A DNA stretch of 64,000 nucleotides from Auanema rhodensis (taxonomy: Eukaryota > Nematoda > Chromadorea > Rhabditida > Rhabditidae), in NCBI GenBank assembly GCA_964057225.1, contig OZ059898.1, forward strand, positions 6,386,001-6,450,000. Reading direction: 5' to 3'. This document shows positions 14,277 to 26,902 of the stretch, in pieces. A program made the position numbers and the translations under genes. The notes under the pieces were generated by a model, which did no database searches, had not been told where the DNA came from, and saw only the letters and a program-made list of their open reading frames with translations. Each line of letters begins with the position of its first letter. Position 1 is the stretch's first letter.

Positions 14277-16262
14277 TCATTCGTTTAATTTCTCTTGATC
14301 TGATTGTTCAACCATTGGTGTTTCTTCCGTGTTTTGTTGAGTTTCTTCATCTGTCAATTTGACTTTATCAAGATTAATTCCTTTAGTTTCGACCTGAAAA
14401 ATTTAAAACTGTTTTGATTAACCTAATATACGCTTACTAAAAAGAAATAAGAAGATCCCAGGTTGAGCATTCCTAGAACTACAACTGCTAAATAAAGAGC
14501 GGGAGGCCAAACTGATGTAGCTTGGTTCAACTGAATAATCATTGTTAATTTCGGGCATTAAAGATTAAATTACATAAGGTGCGATAAACGCTCCGATCCT
14601 AGCCATGAGAGAACATGTTCCAGTGGCACTAGCTCTATATGCTGTTTCCATGGATTCTACGGCACATAAGTAGCATGCATCCCAAGTATATTCAATGAAT
14701 ATAATACCAATGAGAGAAATAATAAGTATAGCAACACCCTTAATATAGATTATTATATTAAAAATAAATAAAAATAATATTAAAAGTTGCTTACATGATA
14801 TTCTTTTACAGTCAATGTAAAAAGAATAAGGAAGCATACACAAACAATTGCTTGTGATCCTTGATGCAATGATCTTCTTGAAAATGATGGGACATTCGTA
14901 TCAAATATTACTAAGATCTATAAAATATTCAAATTATTTGCTATAGTTATAAAGAAATTAAGATTTCTTTAACTTACAATCTTTGAAACTGCAATAAGAA
15001 TTGAAAATAGAATTTGGTTTAGGAAGAAATTTCCACTGATTGAACTCGAATTGAGATCGGTAGCATATCCACACATAGCAGCAACAAACCACATAAGCCA
15101 GAGTACTATCAAACGTCTTAACAAGGTACTAGACGATAAAAGTTCACAGTAACTCTAAAAATTAATTAATTTTGTTATTATATTGAAGTTTGTCACCTTG
15201 CTATGTTCGATTTTATCGTGTTGTACAGGCTGATATTCATATCCTGCCCATTTGGCAATATGCATTTCACTTTTGCGCATTTCATCTAACCTTTCCTTAA
15301 TATATTATATTTTCATAAAGAGTAATAAATATTAATAATACTTTGTTATGTAGCCAAGTAGGACTTTCCGGGAAAACAAAAATGATTATCAACAGGGCTG
15401 GAAGAGCAGCAATCGAACATGCTACACTAGATTGTCTCCATTCAGGGAAGAAGTAGCAAATAGCAGTCATAATTAGTCTTGCAACTCCCTTGAAAAAAAA
15501 TGATATTTACTGATTATTTGTATGATACAGTAATACCCAGTTAAAGAAAGCTCGTAATGCCATACGTTGTTGAGGTAGGAGTAACTCCATGACAAAAGTG
15601 CAAACAACAACTAAAGTTCCTCCAACAGATATTCCGAGAATGAACCGAATAATGAGAAGCATTTTAACGGAAGAAGCCATTGCTGTACAACATCAAAAAG
15701 TTGATTTTTACAATTGTAAAGATACCTGTTACTAAATTCATTGTAAGTCCTATGCTTAATGCAAGAACAGCTATTGGTTTTCTTCCGAAAATATCTGATA
15801 AAGCACCAAATGTGAATGTTCCTTAAATTAAATGTTAAGGTATAAATATTCTATTAATTTATTGTATTTTACCTATTAATACACCCAAAAATTGTGATTG
15901 AGGTAAAAGAGTGGTACCAATGTAATTATTGCCACAAATCCATCCAAATCTAAATTCTTCCTATTACATATTAAAGAAAGAAATTAATTCATACTCAATA
16001 GCTGCAGATTGATAGACACCACCAATAAAGGTCACATTACCACCACATCTATCATATTCAGCACAGCTTTTACCAATAGGGCCATCACCTTAACAAATAA
16101 AAATATACTTACTTCTTATCATTTACAAATATGATCCTTACCGCATTGCCACTGAGGAATATAGTTCAAGAATATTGGAAAAATTTGCTGGGAAGCAAAG
16201 AAAATCGAAAACTGCCATGTGAATAATACAAAAATATGAAACCGATTTATTTCGAACAACAT
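14277..16262 (-). CDS. SLC22-family organic ion transporter (major facilitator superfamily)
   Basis: Predicted 12-helix plasma membrane carrier of about 500 residues in about 12 exons. The start MLFEINRFHIFVLFTWQFSI leads into helix 1, followed by IFPIFLNYIPQWQC and a large extracellular loop with paired cysteines (KSCAEYDRCGG), as in SLC22. The MFS loop motif is GALSDIFGRKP, between helices 2 and 3. Later landmarks are MELLLPQQRMALRAFFNW, the conserved FPESPTWL before the central loop, and SMETAYRASATGTCSLMARI near helix 11. The C-terminus is acidic and cytosolic (VETKGINLDKVKLTDEE) and ends EKLNE. The loop-to-helix-2 junction stays in frame when the acceptor GAATTTAG at about 15950 is used. 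An acceptor (CATAG) abuts the ATG. Cation versus anion preference cannot be read from sequence. Confidence 0.88.
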
Positions 16263-18157
16263 CTATGACAGTATTTTTTCCCCAGATTTCTCAAGATACC
16301 AACAGTTTTCTACTCGAGCAGGTAGTGCTAAAGCTAAAGCATATTAATCTGATGTTATAGATTATACCCTTATGAATATCATTTAAACGAAAAACAGTTA
16401 AAAAACTATTAAGAGCACAATAAAACACTTTTCGATATCATTCCGAAATGTAAAATAATTTAAATATTATATAAATACTATACCAAATATGCATAGATTA
16501 TAGAAAATATAGAAGATATTGAGTTGAAAGACCACCAGTTAGAATTGAAATGTTCTATTATAAAAGATAATAAATGTTGAAAGAAGAACGACACACGTAA
16601 TAAAGAAATATTAAATTGATGTACGATAAGAGGCCTTATTTGAGAAACTTTATGTTTTATAATATATCTATTTTCATATCATGAGTTTAATAAAAATTGC
16701 AACTAATTTTCTAAGCGTCATATGAGCATTATTGATGTTCCTTAAAACACATTTTAAACTCAATTTCAATAGAATGAAACTAGTTAGTTGTAGCCGAAAC
16801 AATCTGCCTTTCCATCGTGAAAATAGTGATTTGTGAAAATTTACTGAGAAGAGATTTCAAATTTGAAAAAACAAAGAACATAAATCGAATTTTTATTTAA
16901 TACTAATAATCATTTGTATTTAAAATTTGTTCTGTTCAAATATAATTTAATTGGATATACTAATCGAGTTCAATGAAATTCTTTTAAAAGATTAAAAAAA
17001 TTATTTTGCAAATTGGCCACACCTTTCTATTGTTATAAAGTATTCTAATGATAACATCGTACGTTTACATTCCTGATATCATTTGATTACTATTTATTTT
17101 GAAATAGTATATAGTATATAGTATTCTTCATATTTTTTTATTCAGAAATTTACAAAAAAATAGTAAAATAAATAGATGTATAGTTTTTTTTATTCTTAGA
17201 ATATTAGAATAAAGAAATGCTTCATCAAATATAAATTATATTAGAAAAGAAAATACCGGTTTATGATGAAGTATAAGAGAGTTGAGAGTAAATGCACGTG
17301 CATATAATATTTTTTCTTCGTTAGCGTAAAGAAAGAATCAAGATTGTATATGATTTTGATGAGAAAAAAAAACTTTTGAATTGAGAATGACGATATATAA
17401 ATCATAAAATAACTATCTAATTGATAGACACTCACAATCTTCATGACTTTTCATTAAAATAACCTACAACCACATACAAAAAAGAGAAAGAGAAAAGGTC
17501 GATTGAAATAAAAATGATAAGATGTTAGATGTTTCAAAGAATATTTGAAAACTATTTATAATATATTGAACACAAATAAATAATAAATAAAATTCCAGAA
17601 AGTCGTTTCACTTCACAGGTTTTAAGATAGTTGCTACATATAAGCTACTGCCTCAAACGAAAGTGTGGACAAGCAAGAATCAAAATAGTTGACAACAGTG
17701 AGAGAGAGAGAAATATTAATATCATCTTTTTGACATATTTTTCCTGTAAATGGAACCGCGCCATACATGAAATATAGAAATTTCTGATTAAAAGCCATTT
17801 TGGCAACTGTCAAAGTTGGTTTCAATTTGTTACACTATGAAAAATCTTAGGTGCAAATCAGCTCACTACCTTTCATGGTCATGACAAGAAAATACTGGAC
17901 AGTTAGTTAGTTAATAATAGCTTTAACGAAAATACTTTTAACAGAGTTGACAATAAGAGAAGTAATATTTAGTTGTATAAACAGTATTGAACCATTCTGG
18001 TTAGTAATCCATACAATCCGCTTAGAAAATAAATCGTAGGTTTATTTTACACAAATCTTTTTTTGATGGAAATCATTTTTTTAACTTGTCGGTACATAAG
18101 TTCAAACTTCTTCTCTCACACCAATAAAACACATGATCAAAGACGTTGTTGCAAATG
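16263..18157. other. Intergenic region upstream of the SLC22 gene
   Basis: Very AT-rich. Minus-strand open frames at 17241-17444 and 17634-17825 look like chance or low-complexity frames. No gene, tRNA or repeat family recognised. Confidence 0.4.
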
Positions 18158-18163
18158 TTTATT
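18158..18163 (-). terminator. Poly(A) signal of the F-box gene
   Basis: AATAAA on the minus strand, 45 bases after the stop at 18208. Confidence 0.55.
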
Positions 18164-18207
18164 TATTTAATTATTATGCAGTATTTTCATTCTTTAATTA
18201 ATGTAAT

Positions 18208-19417
18208 TTATATTGTACCGTACGAACGTTTAAACTGCCAAGTCTGATATCCATTCACTAATTTGGCTGTAAAATATGGAAATAAAAAATAAATCTTTGC
18301 ATTTGAAACTTACAATGAAACGAATTTCAAACTCAAACCTGATCGCTTCCAATTATACTCCTTCTGTAAATCGTCCACACTATATTGCTGTTCTTCTCTG
18401 GAACAAAAAAAGTAAAGTGGAAATAGATAGAAAGCAATCCATACCTTTCCATAAGTGGTAAATCAAAGTTTAAATATTTTTGAGCTTCAATATGATCAGG
18501 TCCCATTAAAAATTGAATGGCATTAGCTTCCTTAAGTTGACTTGCAAAGTTTTTCAACGTGTTTGTAGCAGTTTCAGGTGGAAGATCAATACCACGAATA
18601 TCGTGAAAGCGAAAGTCTTTCACCTATAAGATAGTTATATCAGAGTATGAAACATAATATAAAATTACCTGTGTTAAATTAATATCAAGTAAATAATTCA
18701 GTAACTTTTCGGTAATTCGAAAGCCAAAGACAACAAAATGGGAAAAAACAGTACATGGCCTTTAAAAACATTAAGTAATAATTATATCAGAATTGCTTAC
18801 CAAATAGCCGCTTTTAAATTATTAATATGAACGCATTGAGCAGCATACTTGTTACCTTTAGCTCCGTGAATGTGTACAATAACCATATCTTCATCTTCTG
18901 GATGTTTAATCGATAATTTTGGCTATAAATTAAGAAAAAATGATTATATTGCAATGTCCATATATTAATTACCGATATTCGAACGCCAACTTTTGGGCGA
19001 GGGAATCGACGAGCATATTCACAGTCCAATGCCATTCGAAATTTTTTATTAACTCCTCGCAATCTCCAAAAATTCTAAAAAAATTTAGTATATGAACTAG
19101 TATAACGAATTAGTTACTTTCATATCTTTCTCATATTCTTGACTACATGCTCCAGAATCTTTTGGTTCGAGATTTTCCAAAATCATTAAAATAACTTCCA
19201 AGGGTAATGAATTTATATTAGCAGGAGCATTTAAATCTGTTATAGACTCAGCAGGTTCCTCGGAAGATTCGTTTACTTCGGCACATTGTGCATCCATAGG
19301 ATATTTCTTTAAAATTTTGGATAAACCAGAAGAACATTCACCGGTTTGAATGTAGTGTATACGTTCCGCCATGTTTCGGCGCAGCCTCCATTTCGAACTA
19401 GAAGTTTTTCGAGCCAT
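18208..19417 (-). CDS. F-box domain protein, 7 exons, about 303 residues
   Basis: Likely substrate adaptor of an SCF (Skp1-Cullin-F-box) ubiquitin ligase. Exons: 19118-19417, 18973-19074, 18801-18922, 18669-18759, 18445-18623, 18339-18397 and 18208-18266, totalling 912 bases with one open frame. After a basic N-terminus (MARKTSSSKWRLRRNMAER) and an acidic linker comes the F-box, INSLPLEVILMILENLEPKD followed over the first splice by FWRLRGVNKKFR. The rest has no domain I can name; it ends KLVNGYQTWQFKRSYGTI. I chose the ATG at 19417 over the in-frame ATG at 19486 because an acceptor (TTTATTTAG) lies 4 bases upstream of it and the extra residues form an unlikely hydrophobic stretch. It is the last minus-strand gene before the 29.5 kb desert. 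Confidence 0.78.
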
Positions 19418-22199
19418 TATGCTAAATAAATATTGATAAAGAATAACTAACAGATATACTACAAGATTAAATAAGCTATATATCATAAGAAAATGAAAGT
19501 TAAAATACTAAAAAACTAGAATCTTTGAGTTGAAAGATATTGAAATCATAAGTTTTTTAAAATGTTTATGGGTTAATGGTTGTAAACAACATTCAAATTA
19601 TTTCAAAAGTTGGTAAATCGATTGTAAAATTCATGCTATTGATATCGAATAATCTCCAACGTAGTTGGATTAAAATGATTTCATTACGTACGGATATAGC
19701 ACAGATTATGTGATAATAGATATGGAATTGAGCTTTGAACTCCTTTAGAAGCAAGTAAAGCTGTTATTGCTAGAGAATTACTATAGATATATCAATTATA
19801 TTCATTATAAATTTCGAAATCAATAAATTATGAAACTTTTATCATTGCCATTTGATACTCAATACATAATGCTAATGAAATAATATGTATTCGTGTAAGA
19901 GATTATTCATAAAACAAGCTTAATCTTGTTTTCTTAATTAACTATCTTTTAAAAACTAGATTGCTCTATAGAAAAAACCATAATACCGATTTTAGTTTTT
20001 CACTTTGCTCCTTATTATGAGACTTGCAGCCTGCGTGATATGCCTTCATATATCATTTCGTAGCTTCTCTTCTGTCAAACATTTACCCAAATAGCTTGTT
20101 CACTTCCTATTCTAGATTTATTGCTATAGGTCAGACAAGGCGAAAAATACTTCGAGTCAAAGTGACAAATATTTATGTATTTAACACTTGATCTTACTAT
20201 AATATGTCAACAAATTTAGTTTCAAATAATTCTAGATCTGTGCTATTAGGAACCTTTTAGAATTTTCTTATATTTTTTATAGAAGGGGAATATTATACGG
20301 TTCGAATCATGTAGTCAAGGAAAACGAGTAAAATTTTTCGTTTTGTTTTTCCTGTGTATGGTATTAAATGACAGATGTCGTGACAAGATGCGTTTACTCA
20401 AATGAAAGCCATACAAGGAAATGCAGATCAAACCGTCTGTTTAAAGCTCGAGAGAAATGTAGATCTGGCTGACACCATGACTACACTTGAGGGTTCTAGT
20501 TACATGGAATCACTCTATCTTTTTCCTTCTTTTATTAAGACTATTTGCGTGTTTCTTAATTTGTTTAACAAGACAAAAAGGTTGTATGTTACATGAAATG
20601 CTCACCCTGTTTTAACATCAGTTAGATGTAAGTCACAATACTGAAAGATATGGCAAATATTTCCAAGATTTTCTTAAACGTTTTCAGAATACGTTAAACA
20701 CACTATAACCATAGTATAACAAACGGAACCTTGGAGTATCATGAATTCAAGAGATAATGTTTACGAGCTTTAATGGCTCCTTGAAAGTGATCTTAAATGT
20801 TAATAGAGTTAAAGGCTATTTTTACTAAATGCAAAATGAATAACTAATTATTTTCTACAGTCCTACTTTACATCAATGCTTAAACTTTCAATGCAAAATT
20901 GGAATTCTTTTTCCGCTTTGCAAACCCATGAAATTTGAAAATTTTAAAGAGACTGAATGAGATGATGAACGTTGTCTACGGGCAGATTCCATGATAGGTA
21001 TTGGGTTTCAGACGCAGTCGAGGAAGCAGGAAAGCCTAACCAACGAACCCTCATCCTGCCATCATATGCTGCTCTTTTGGCTCTCGGTTCAACCATTAGA
21101 TATTCAACTTATCTTCTTCCTAGTCATAGATATTTTGTCTCTTCTAGTATAAGAAGAATTTACTAAGCTATAAGAGACTGAGTAAATAAAGTTTTTGTTC
21201 AAGTTTGCGTCCTAAATAGCAGGAAAAGACAAAGAACTTTGAAAAAAAAATTGAAAATTGAAAATGAATGTAAAACCAGTAGAAAAAAAATTTGTTATAA
21301 CCATTAATGATTTACAGATAAGGTAATATAATCAATTTTTAAAAAATCAATGAAGTATAAACGTGAATCAGTCTGATGTTTGCTTAAGATATACAGTAAG
21401 AAATCACACTTTATTCTTATATTGTTTTATTTGTTTAATACACATGAACAAGGTGTATTTTACTTCTATCTAAATTAAGTGGAATAAACACAACCCTCAT
21501 CATCACTATACCACATCTTCAGAATCCTACTTAGTGACTGACTTCTTGTGACAGCTGCAACGTTGGTTAAGAGTACGGTAGCACGCGATGTTAATTTACA
21601 TTATATTTCCATGAACAGCGAGAAATAATATAAAATATTTTTTTCAGAATATATTTTTTGAATTTATTTTTTTTCTAATCTTAATAAATGATAAGAAATT
21701 GATGTTTTTCTCTGTGTTAATATTGTAAATAATAAATATAATGTTTAAGAGTATAATTTCATATAAAATATATGACATAGTATATTAAACTATTTTTTAT
21801 GAAATATATTGAAAATTATTAAAGATTTTACATGAATTGAAAATAAAAATTAATTTTGTTTTGTATTTTATTTACATATTTTGTATTTATACCGTAATAT
21901 AAGAAAAATCTTACATCATACTATTTACTTTAAATATTTTTGAAAGATACTTCACAAACAATACATTTTTAATTTTTAAAGGCATGGATAACGCCTTGTA
22001 GAATTTAAAAATACATGACGGAATAGATAATTTTTATATTTTACTACTTGATTTTCTTGAACAGAGCCAAAAAAAAAACTAAAACAATGTTCGTATGTCG
22101 GATAAACTAAATCCTTCATATTGACCAAAAAAAAAAAATATATATATAGTTTGTGCTGATTTATCTTAATATATTCTAAATATGCTTTGTTTCTAATTC

Positions 22200-22310
22200 T
22201 TCTTTATTTTTTCTCAAAAGCCAAATAGGTTTCCAGGAGGCGACTGGCTGCCCCGGATACTGAAGACGAAAGAGATCCAACCTAACCTTCCTTTCAAACT
22301 TTGCATAATT
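22200..22310. other. GC-rich island, open in both directions
   Basis: Plus strand: after TTCTCAAAAG an open frame reads PNRFPGGDWLPRILKTKEIQ and onward to a stop; minus strand: a frame reads KVRLDLFRLQYPGQPVASWK. Neither is recognised. Base composition stands out sharply from its AT-rich flanks, so it may be a lone exon or conserved regulatory DNA. Confidence 0.25.
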
Positions 22311-22610
22311 TCTGATTATTACATCTAATATAGAATATGAAACTAAGCTATTTGTTTCCAAATACATGATTTGTCTTTTTTTTGCTTTGCTGTGTAGTTA
22401 CATTATGTGCTTTAAAAAAATAAAATATACAACATGCACAGAGAATATCGTTTAAGTAAAATTTTTATAAAAGATTTGTGGTAATGTGTGAAAGGGATCG
22501 GATTCTTTCCAACCGGATATGGATATATGAACTGAAGGGAAAGAAGTTGGGTTAGAAGCCATTCGGAGAGTGAGAGATAGATAGAAAGGGAAGCTGAGTC
22601 TTATTCAAGT

Positions 22611-22612
22611 CG

Positions 22613-22643
<31 letters not shown>

Positions 22644-22668
22644 TCACTCTTTCACTCTGGTTCTCTCT
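22611..22668 (+). repeat. (CT)n low-complexity tract
   Basis: Long run of TCTCTC with single TTT interruptions, first of a series of pyrimidine tracts across the desert. Confidence 0.85.
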
Positions 22669-23108
22669 CTCACCGATTTTCTAATTTTCCTTATTATCTC
22701 TTCTATTTCTAAGACTTATTCGTTTTCTTGAAATTCTTATTCCTATTCCCAGAGAGGAAAGAGATGACCACAGCTGTCTTCTGCTTCTGAACCTTTGGGA
22801 AGTCTACAAGTCCTTCAGATCCATTTATCTACTCACCTTTTCTCTGCACTTATTACATCATCAATCCTGTCTTCGCGACTTCCCCTGTTCAATGGTCGGA
22901 TGATATGAAAGCAATTGAACATCTAATACGCCAACAATAACTATTAACGATATTCCTAAAAAGCAATCCCAATTCGGTTTTTCCTAATACTTATCTTGTC
23001 AAATAACATATACTTTTATTAAAAATTAGATCTTTGGTTTAAGCATATGCTTTAAAGTTGTTTCTCCAAAATCATTACTATTATTACTTATCGTGTAGTA
23101 TACACGAG

Positions 23109-23141
23109 CCAATCATAGACGAGCTCCATCACCTTATAAAA
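23109..23141 (+). promoter_or_regulatory. CCAAT box plus TATAAAA: candidate plus-strand promoter
   Basis: CCAAT (23109-23113) is followed 22 bases later by TATAAAA (23135-23141), then a GC-richer stretch to about 23235 that could hold a start site near 23165. The spacing fits a classic RNA polymerase II core promoter. There is no coding sequence directly downstream; the nearest plus-strand gene begins 25.8 kb away. Confidence 0.4.
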
Positions 23142-26100
23142 CTGAGTGTGGCTCCGCCTACTCGGTCCTCCTAACTGGTAGTGAAGAGAAGCCAGCTTAA
23201 GAACAGTTTTCCATTCAAAACGTTCAGCGAACTTAACATCTCATAGTTATATTTAAAGATTAAATATCTCAAAATAAGCTTTTAATAATTGTTCTATTAT
23301 TAGATAAGAGATGGCATAGTTTTTGATACTTATCTTATTACAGTATATTCGTTAATATCTTTTTTTTATATTTAATTAATATTTTTAGAATAAAATTGTC
23401 AAATATTTTCGCAAAAAAAGCTTTTCTTTTTTGTTTTATTTCTATTTTTAATTTTATGTAAACCTTCTTTTTCATCTATATTTTAAACATTTCTAATTAT
23501 TTTCGTACAAACTTTATACTATTTATACATATAGTTATAGTAAACTGTTCCAAAAATCATTTTGATTCGATATATTTGTATATAGTTGAACGAACAAAAT
23601 GAACAAATCGGTATCTTTTGCTTTTTAACTAGAAAAATGAAAAAGAAAGAGATCGAGGCACAGATATAGGTTGTGTTAAAAGAATAGAGAGAAATAGATA
23701 TAGAGAAGATCTGAGCATGTTTTAAAATAGAGTACTTAAAGTGCAGTTGAGTTGAAATAAAACATTATAACAGTGTGAAAATATGAGAGAAATAGGGAGA
23801 AAAAGAGAGAAAAGGAAGGTGTAGGAACAGAAAATGAGACCTATGCCCTCGTCTGTCTTTCTTCTTTTTCAGCTTTTCCTAGTTTATTTCTCTTTCTCTC
23901 TTTATTTTCCTTCAGTTTCACATTTTCATTCCAACATAGGTTTAATAGAGAATCATACCAGCTGTGTATTTGAATCACTGTGAGCTTACTGCCTTCCTTT
24001 CGGTGTTTTCCCATTGTTTTCTTCAAAAACCCTTGTTTCTTCTCATCTCATCTGAATAGAACATCATTTATCATAACTATACTTTATTTCAATTCTTCTC
24101 ATGGCTTCATTTTTTTTTCTCAAAGTTTCATTCATTTCCCTCATCTTCCCATAGTTGAAAAACTTTCTGATAGACACAGAAAACCTAGATCATTTATATC
24201 CTACACTGCCCATCTTCTTCCTAGTCTTCGTCTCGTATCTCCCAACCATAACTGAACAGATGTTGTATTTGAGGCATTCCTCAGCATTTTTCTATATTTA
24301 AATAATTTAACCATCTATTTTAAAGATTTTTGTTTTCTTCTCATTTCAATCTAAAAATAAAAATATAGAATATTCAACATTATCAAAATAATCTTTTTCT
24401 TTTTGTATTTACTAGTACGCCTATATCTTACCTGACGGTCTTCATATATTTTTATAAATTTTCATTTTATTATTTAAAATTCAGAATTAAAAGAATAAAA
24501 TTCAATAATATAATCTTTAGTTATCATATATACGACGATTTGAATATTTTAAAAATAAATAAAATTTATATTATATTTAATGTAATATAACATATAATAT
24601 AACATATATGTACATATACTACTTAACCAATCTTAGCCAATGTTATAATCAGCCGAAATAAACGGTCAGCTGCTGTTCATGAAGCCTTATAGTTTAACGG
24701 AAGAGTACCCAATTCTCCAATATCCACCTTTCATTTTATTTCTTTTTTGATTAAGGCTTCAGTAATCACTTTATTTCTAACCCGTATCTAATACAGGGCT
24801 TCATAATACCTATTGAATGTAAATGTCCTTCTTTTCCCTTTTCTTCCATATTTGTGTATCTAATATTAATTTACTTTTCTCATTCATATTTCAGATATTT
24901 CATATATATATATAATATATAATATATATTTATATATTCTTTATCTATTATAAAATGATAATTATTCTTTTTTTTTAAATAAATTAAGTTATTTTGAAAA
25001 TCATATAAATTAAATTCACAAAAGAGAATTCATCTCAATGTTTTAAAATCATTTCATCTATTCTTTTGTTTAGATGTTGTCTTGAGCAAAACGAAAATCA
25101 TTCGTTGGCAAGTTTAGAAAGCAAAAAAAAAGATTTTTTCCAATATAAACTAAGTTACAGAAGTTTTTTTTGAATATATTTATAACATAAAAATAACAAA
25201 GTTATATATATATATATATATGTTATATAAAGTTTTAATTTTTCTTTTTTTTAAACCTAAAATACATACAAATGTATGTTGTATGTATGTATATGAATAT
25301 GTATGTACATACATCTACTATCTTAATATATGACGTAGAAGAAGATATGAAAGATGAAAAAAATCTCCTTATTTTCTTTTAAAAAATATAAATAGTTATA
25401 TCTTTATCTACTTCTTAATCCTTCTTCAAACTATTAAGCGTTTCTTCATTTGAACACACTCAAGCGAACTTGCCTCTGTGGGGTCCGTTTATTACTAATT
25501 GACATGGATTTTTGTTATTCATCATACACGTCATACCTGAACCACTTGCTCTCATCTGAATAAAGAAAGACTACAAATATGTTGAGAATGAAGAAAGTGA
25601 GAGTAAATGATCAAAAATACAGAAAAAAAGAGAGATCAAATGAAATGAAAAGGTTAAATTCAAAAGAAAATGAAAAGAGAATATGACAATCATATCTGTG
25701 TTATAGTGACCATCATCTACATATTGTCAAGTAGAATTAAACGAAAGTTAGAGATAGTATTTGAACAAGTGAACCATAACATCTAAGTATTAAACATCAG
25801 ACTGTTTTTGTCTTCTACTTGTCTGACGATCAAGTAGTTGTAAGATGGTCACCATTATTGGGCTAAATCAGCTTCCGCTTCCAGAAGCGTTATTGTTATC
25901 CTCTAATCCTCTTCGCTATCACTTCTCTTCTTTTTTTCTCAGCATATATGAAATCCTTAGATAATCTTCATTTACCGTTGTTTTGTTTCTATATTTCTCT
26001 CTTTTTGCTCTCAAAAAAAAATAATATTATAAATGTAATTTTTTTCTTCCAATAACCGATAAAGTTATGTATATTATTCCAAAAAAAAAGAAGAAAATGA

Positions 26101-26895
26101 TCGTGTGTAGTTTACTAGTTAGTTAGCCGGTTAGAGACACTACCTACGTATAAACAATATTCATCAGAATGCCCAGATGCTATTTTGACATTCTTCACGA
26201 TAGTTTTAGTAATCTTTTCATAATAAAGTGAGTTTTCTTTCTTTTTTTTTCTAATTATATATATAGATTCTTGATACTATATGAACTATCCCATTAGGTA
26301 TCATAAAGTATTCATCTGAATCTGATTTAACAGTAAGTATCTATGTATGATCTGAAATCATTTTCCATACTCTGTTGTGAGATCTTCTTCATTTTAGAAT
26401 TTCTCATCTAATACATTGATATTAAATCATATATATTAAATATTAAAATAAATAATTATAATATACATATTTATTGTATATATGTTATATTAACTTAAAT
26501 ATATATTGATAACATATTAGAAAAATTGTCTAGTTAATGTAGTCATATATTTTGAAAATAAGCTTAAAGAAATCTTTGTCAATTTGTATTTGTGAATCAT
26601 TGAAGATTTACCGTTAAGAGCTCATCTTCGACCATTGTCAACACCTAGAGTGGTCATCACATCAACTCATAAACAATCGTGTTCTTCGTCCTCTTTTACT
26701 TCTTCCAAGCATTGAAAATTTTCTGTTGTTTTTTGAAGTTTTTGAGTTCATTATTTTGAAAAGAAATAGTAAATTAACTTAATAATATATGATTAACTAA
26801 ACTATATCATATATAAACATTAACTATATCTGTTCTAAATATACAAAGTTTCGCCATCTTCATCATCACATACGTCCGTGAGCGTTCACTTCACT

Positions 26896-26902
26896 TATAA
26901 AA
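26896..26902 (+). promoter_or_regulatory. Second isolated TATAAAA in a GC-richer island
   Basis: TATAAAA preceded by CACTT and an island with CGTCCGTGAGCG, followed by GCATAGAGCGG. It resembles the arrangement at 23135 (CATCACCTTATAAAA versus CTTCACTTATAAAA). No coding sequence follows nearby. Confidence 0.33.

Noticed and set aside
15940-15995. Apparent frameshift between exons 2 and 3 of the SLC22 gene
   Set aside because: Frame is restored by using the acceptor GAATTTAG a few bases downstream, so no lesion is needed.
19418-19486. Upstream in-frame ATG of the F-box gene
   Set aside because: The added residues form a hydrophobic stretch unlike F-box proteins, and an acceptor lies between the two ATGs.
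20290-20320. GGTTCGAATCA resembling a tRNA B box
   Set aside because: No matching A box, acceptor stem or cloverleaf could be built around it.
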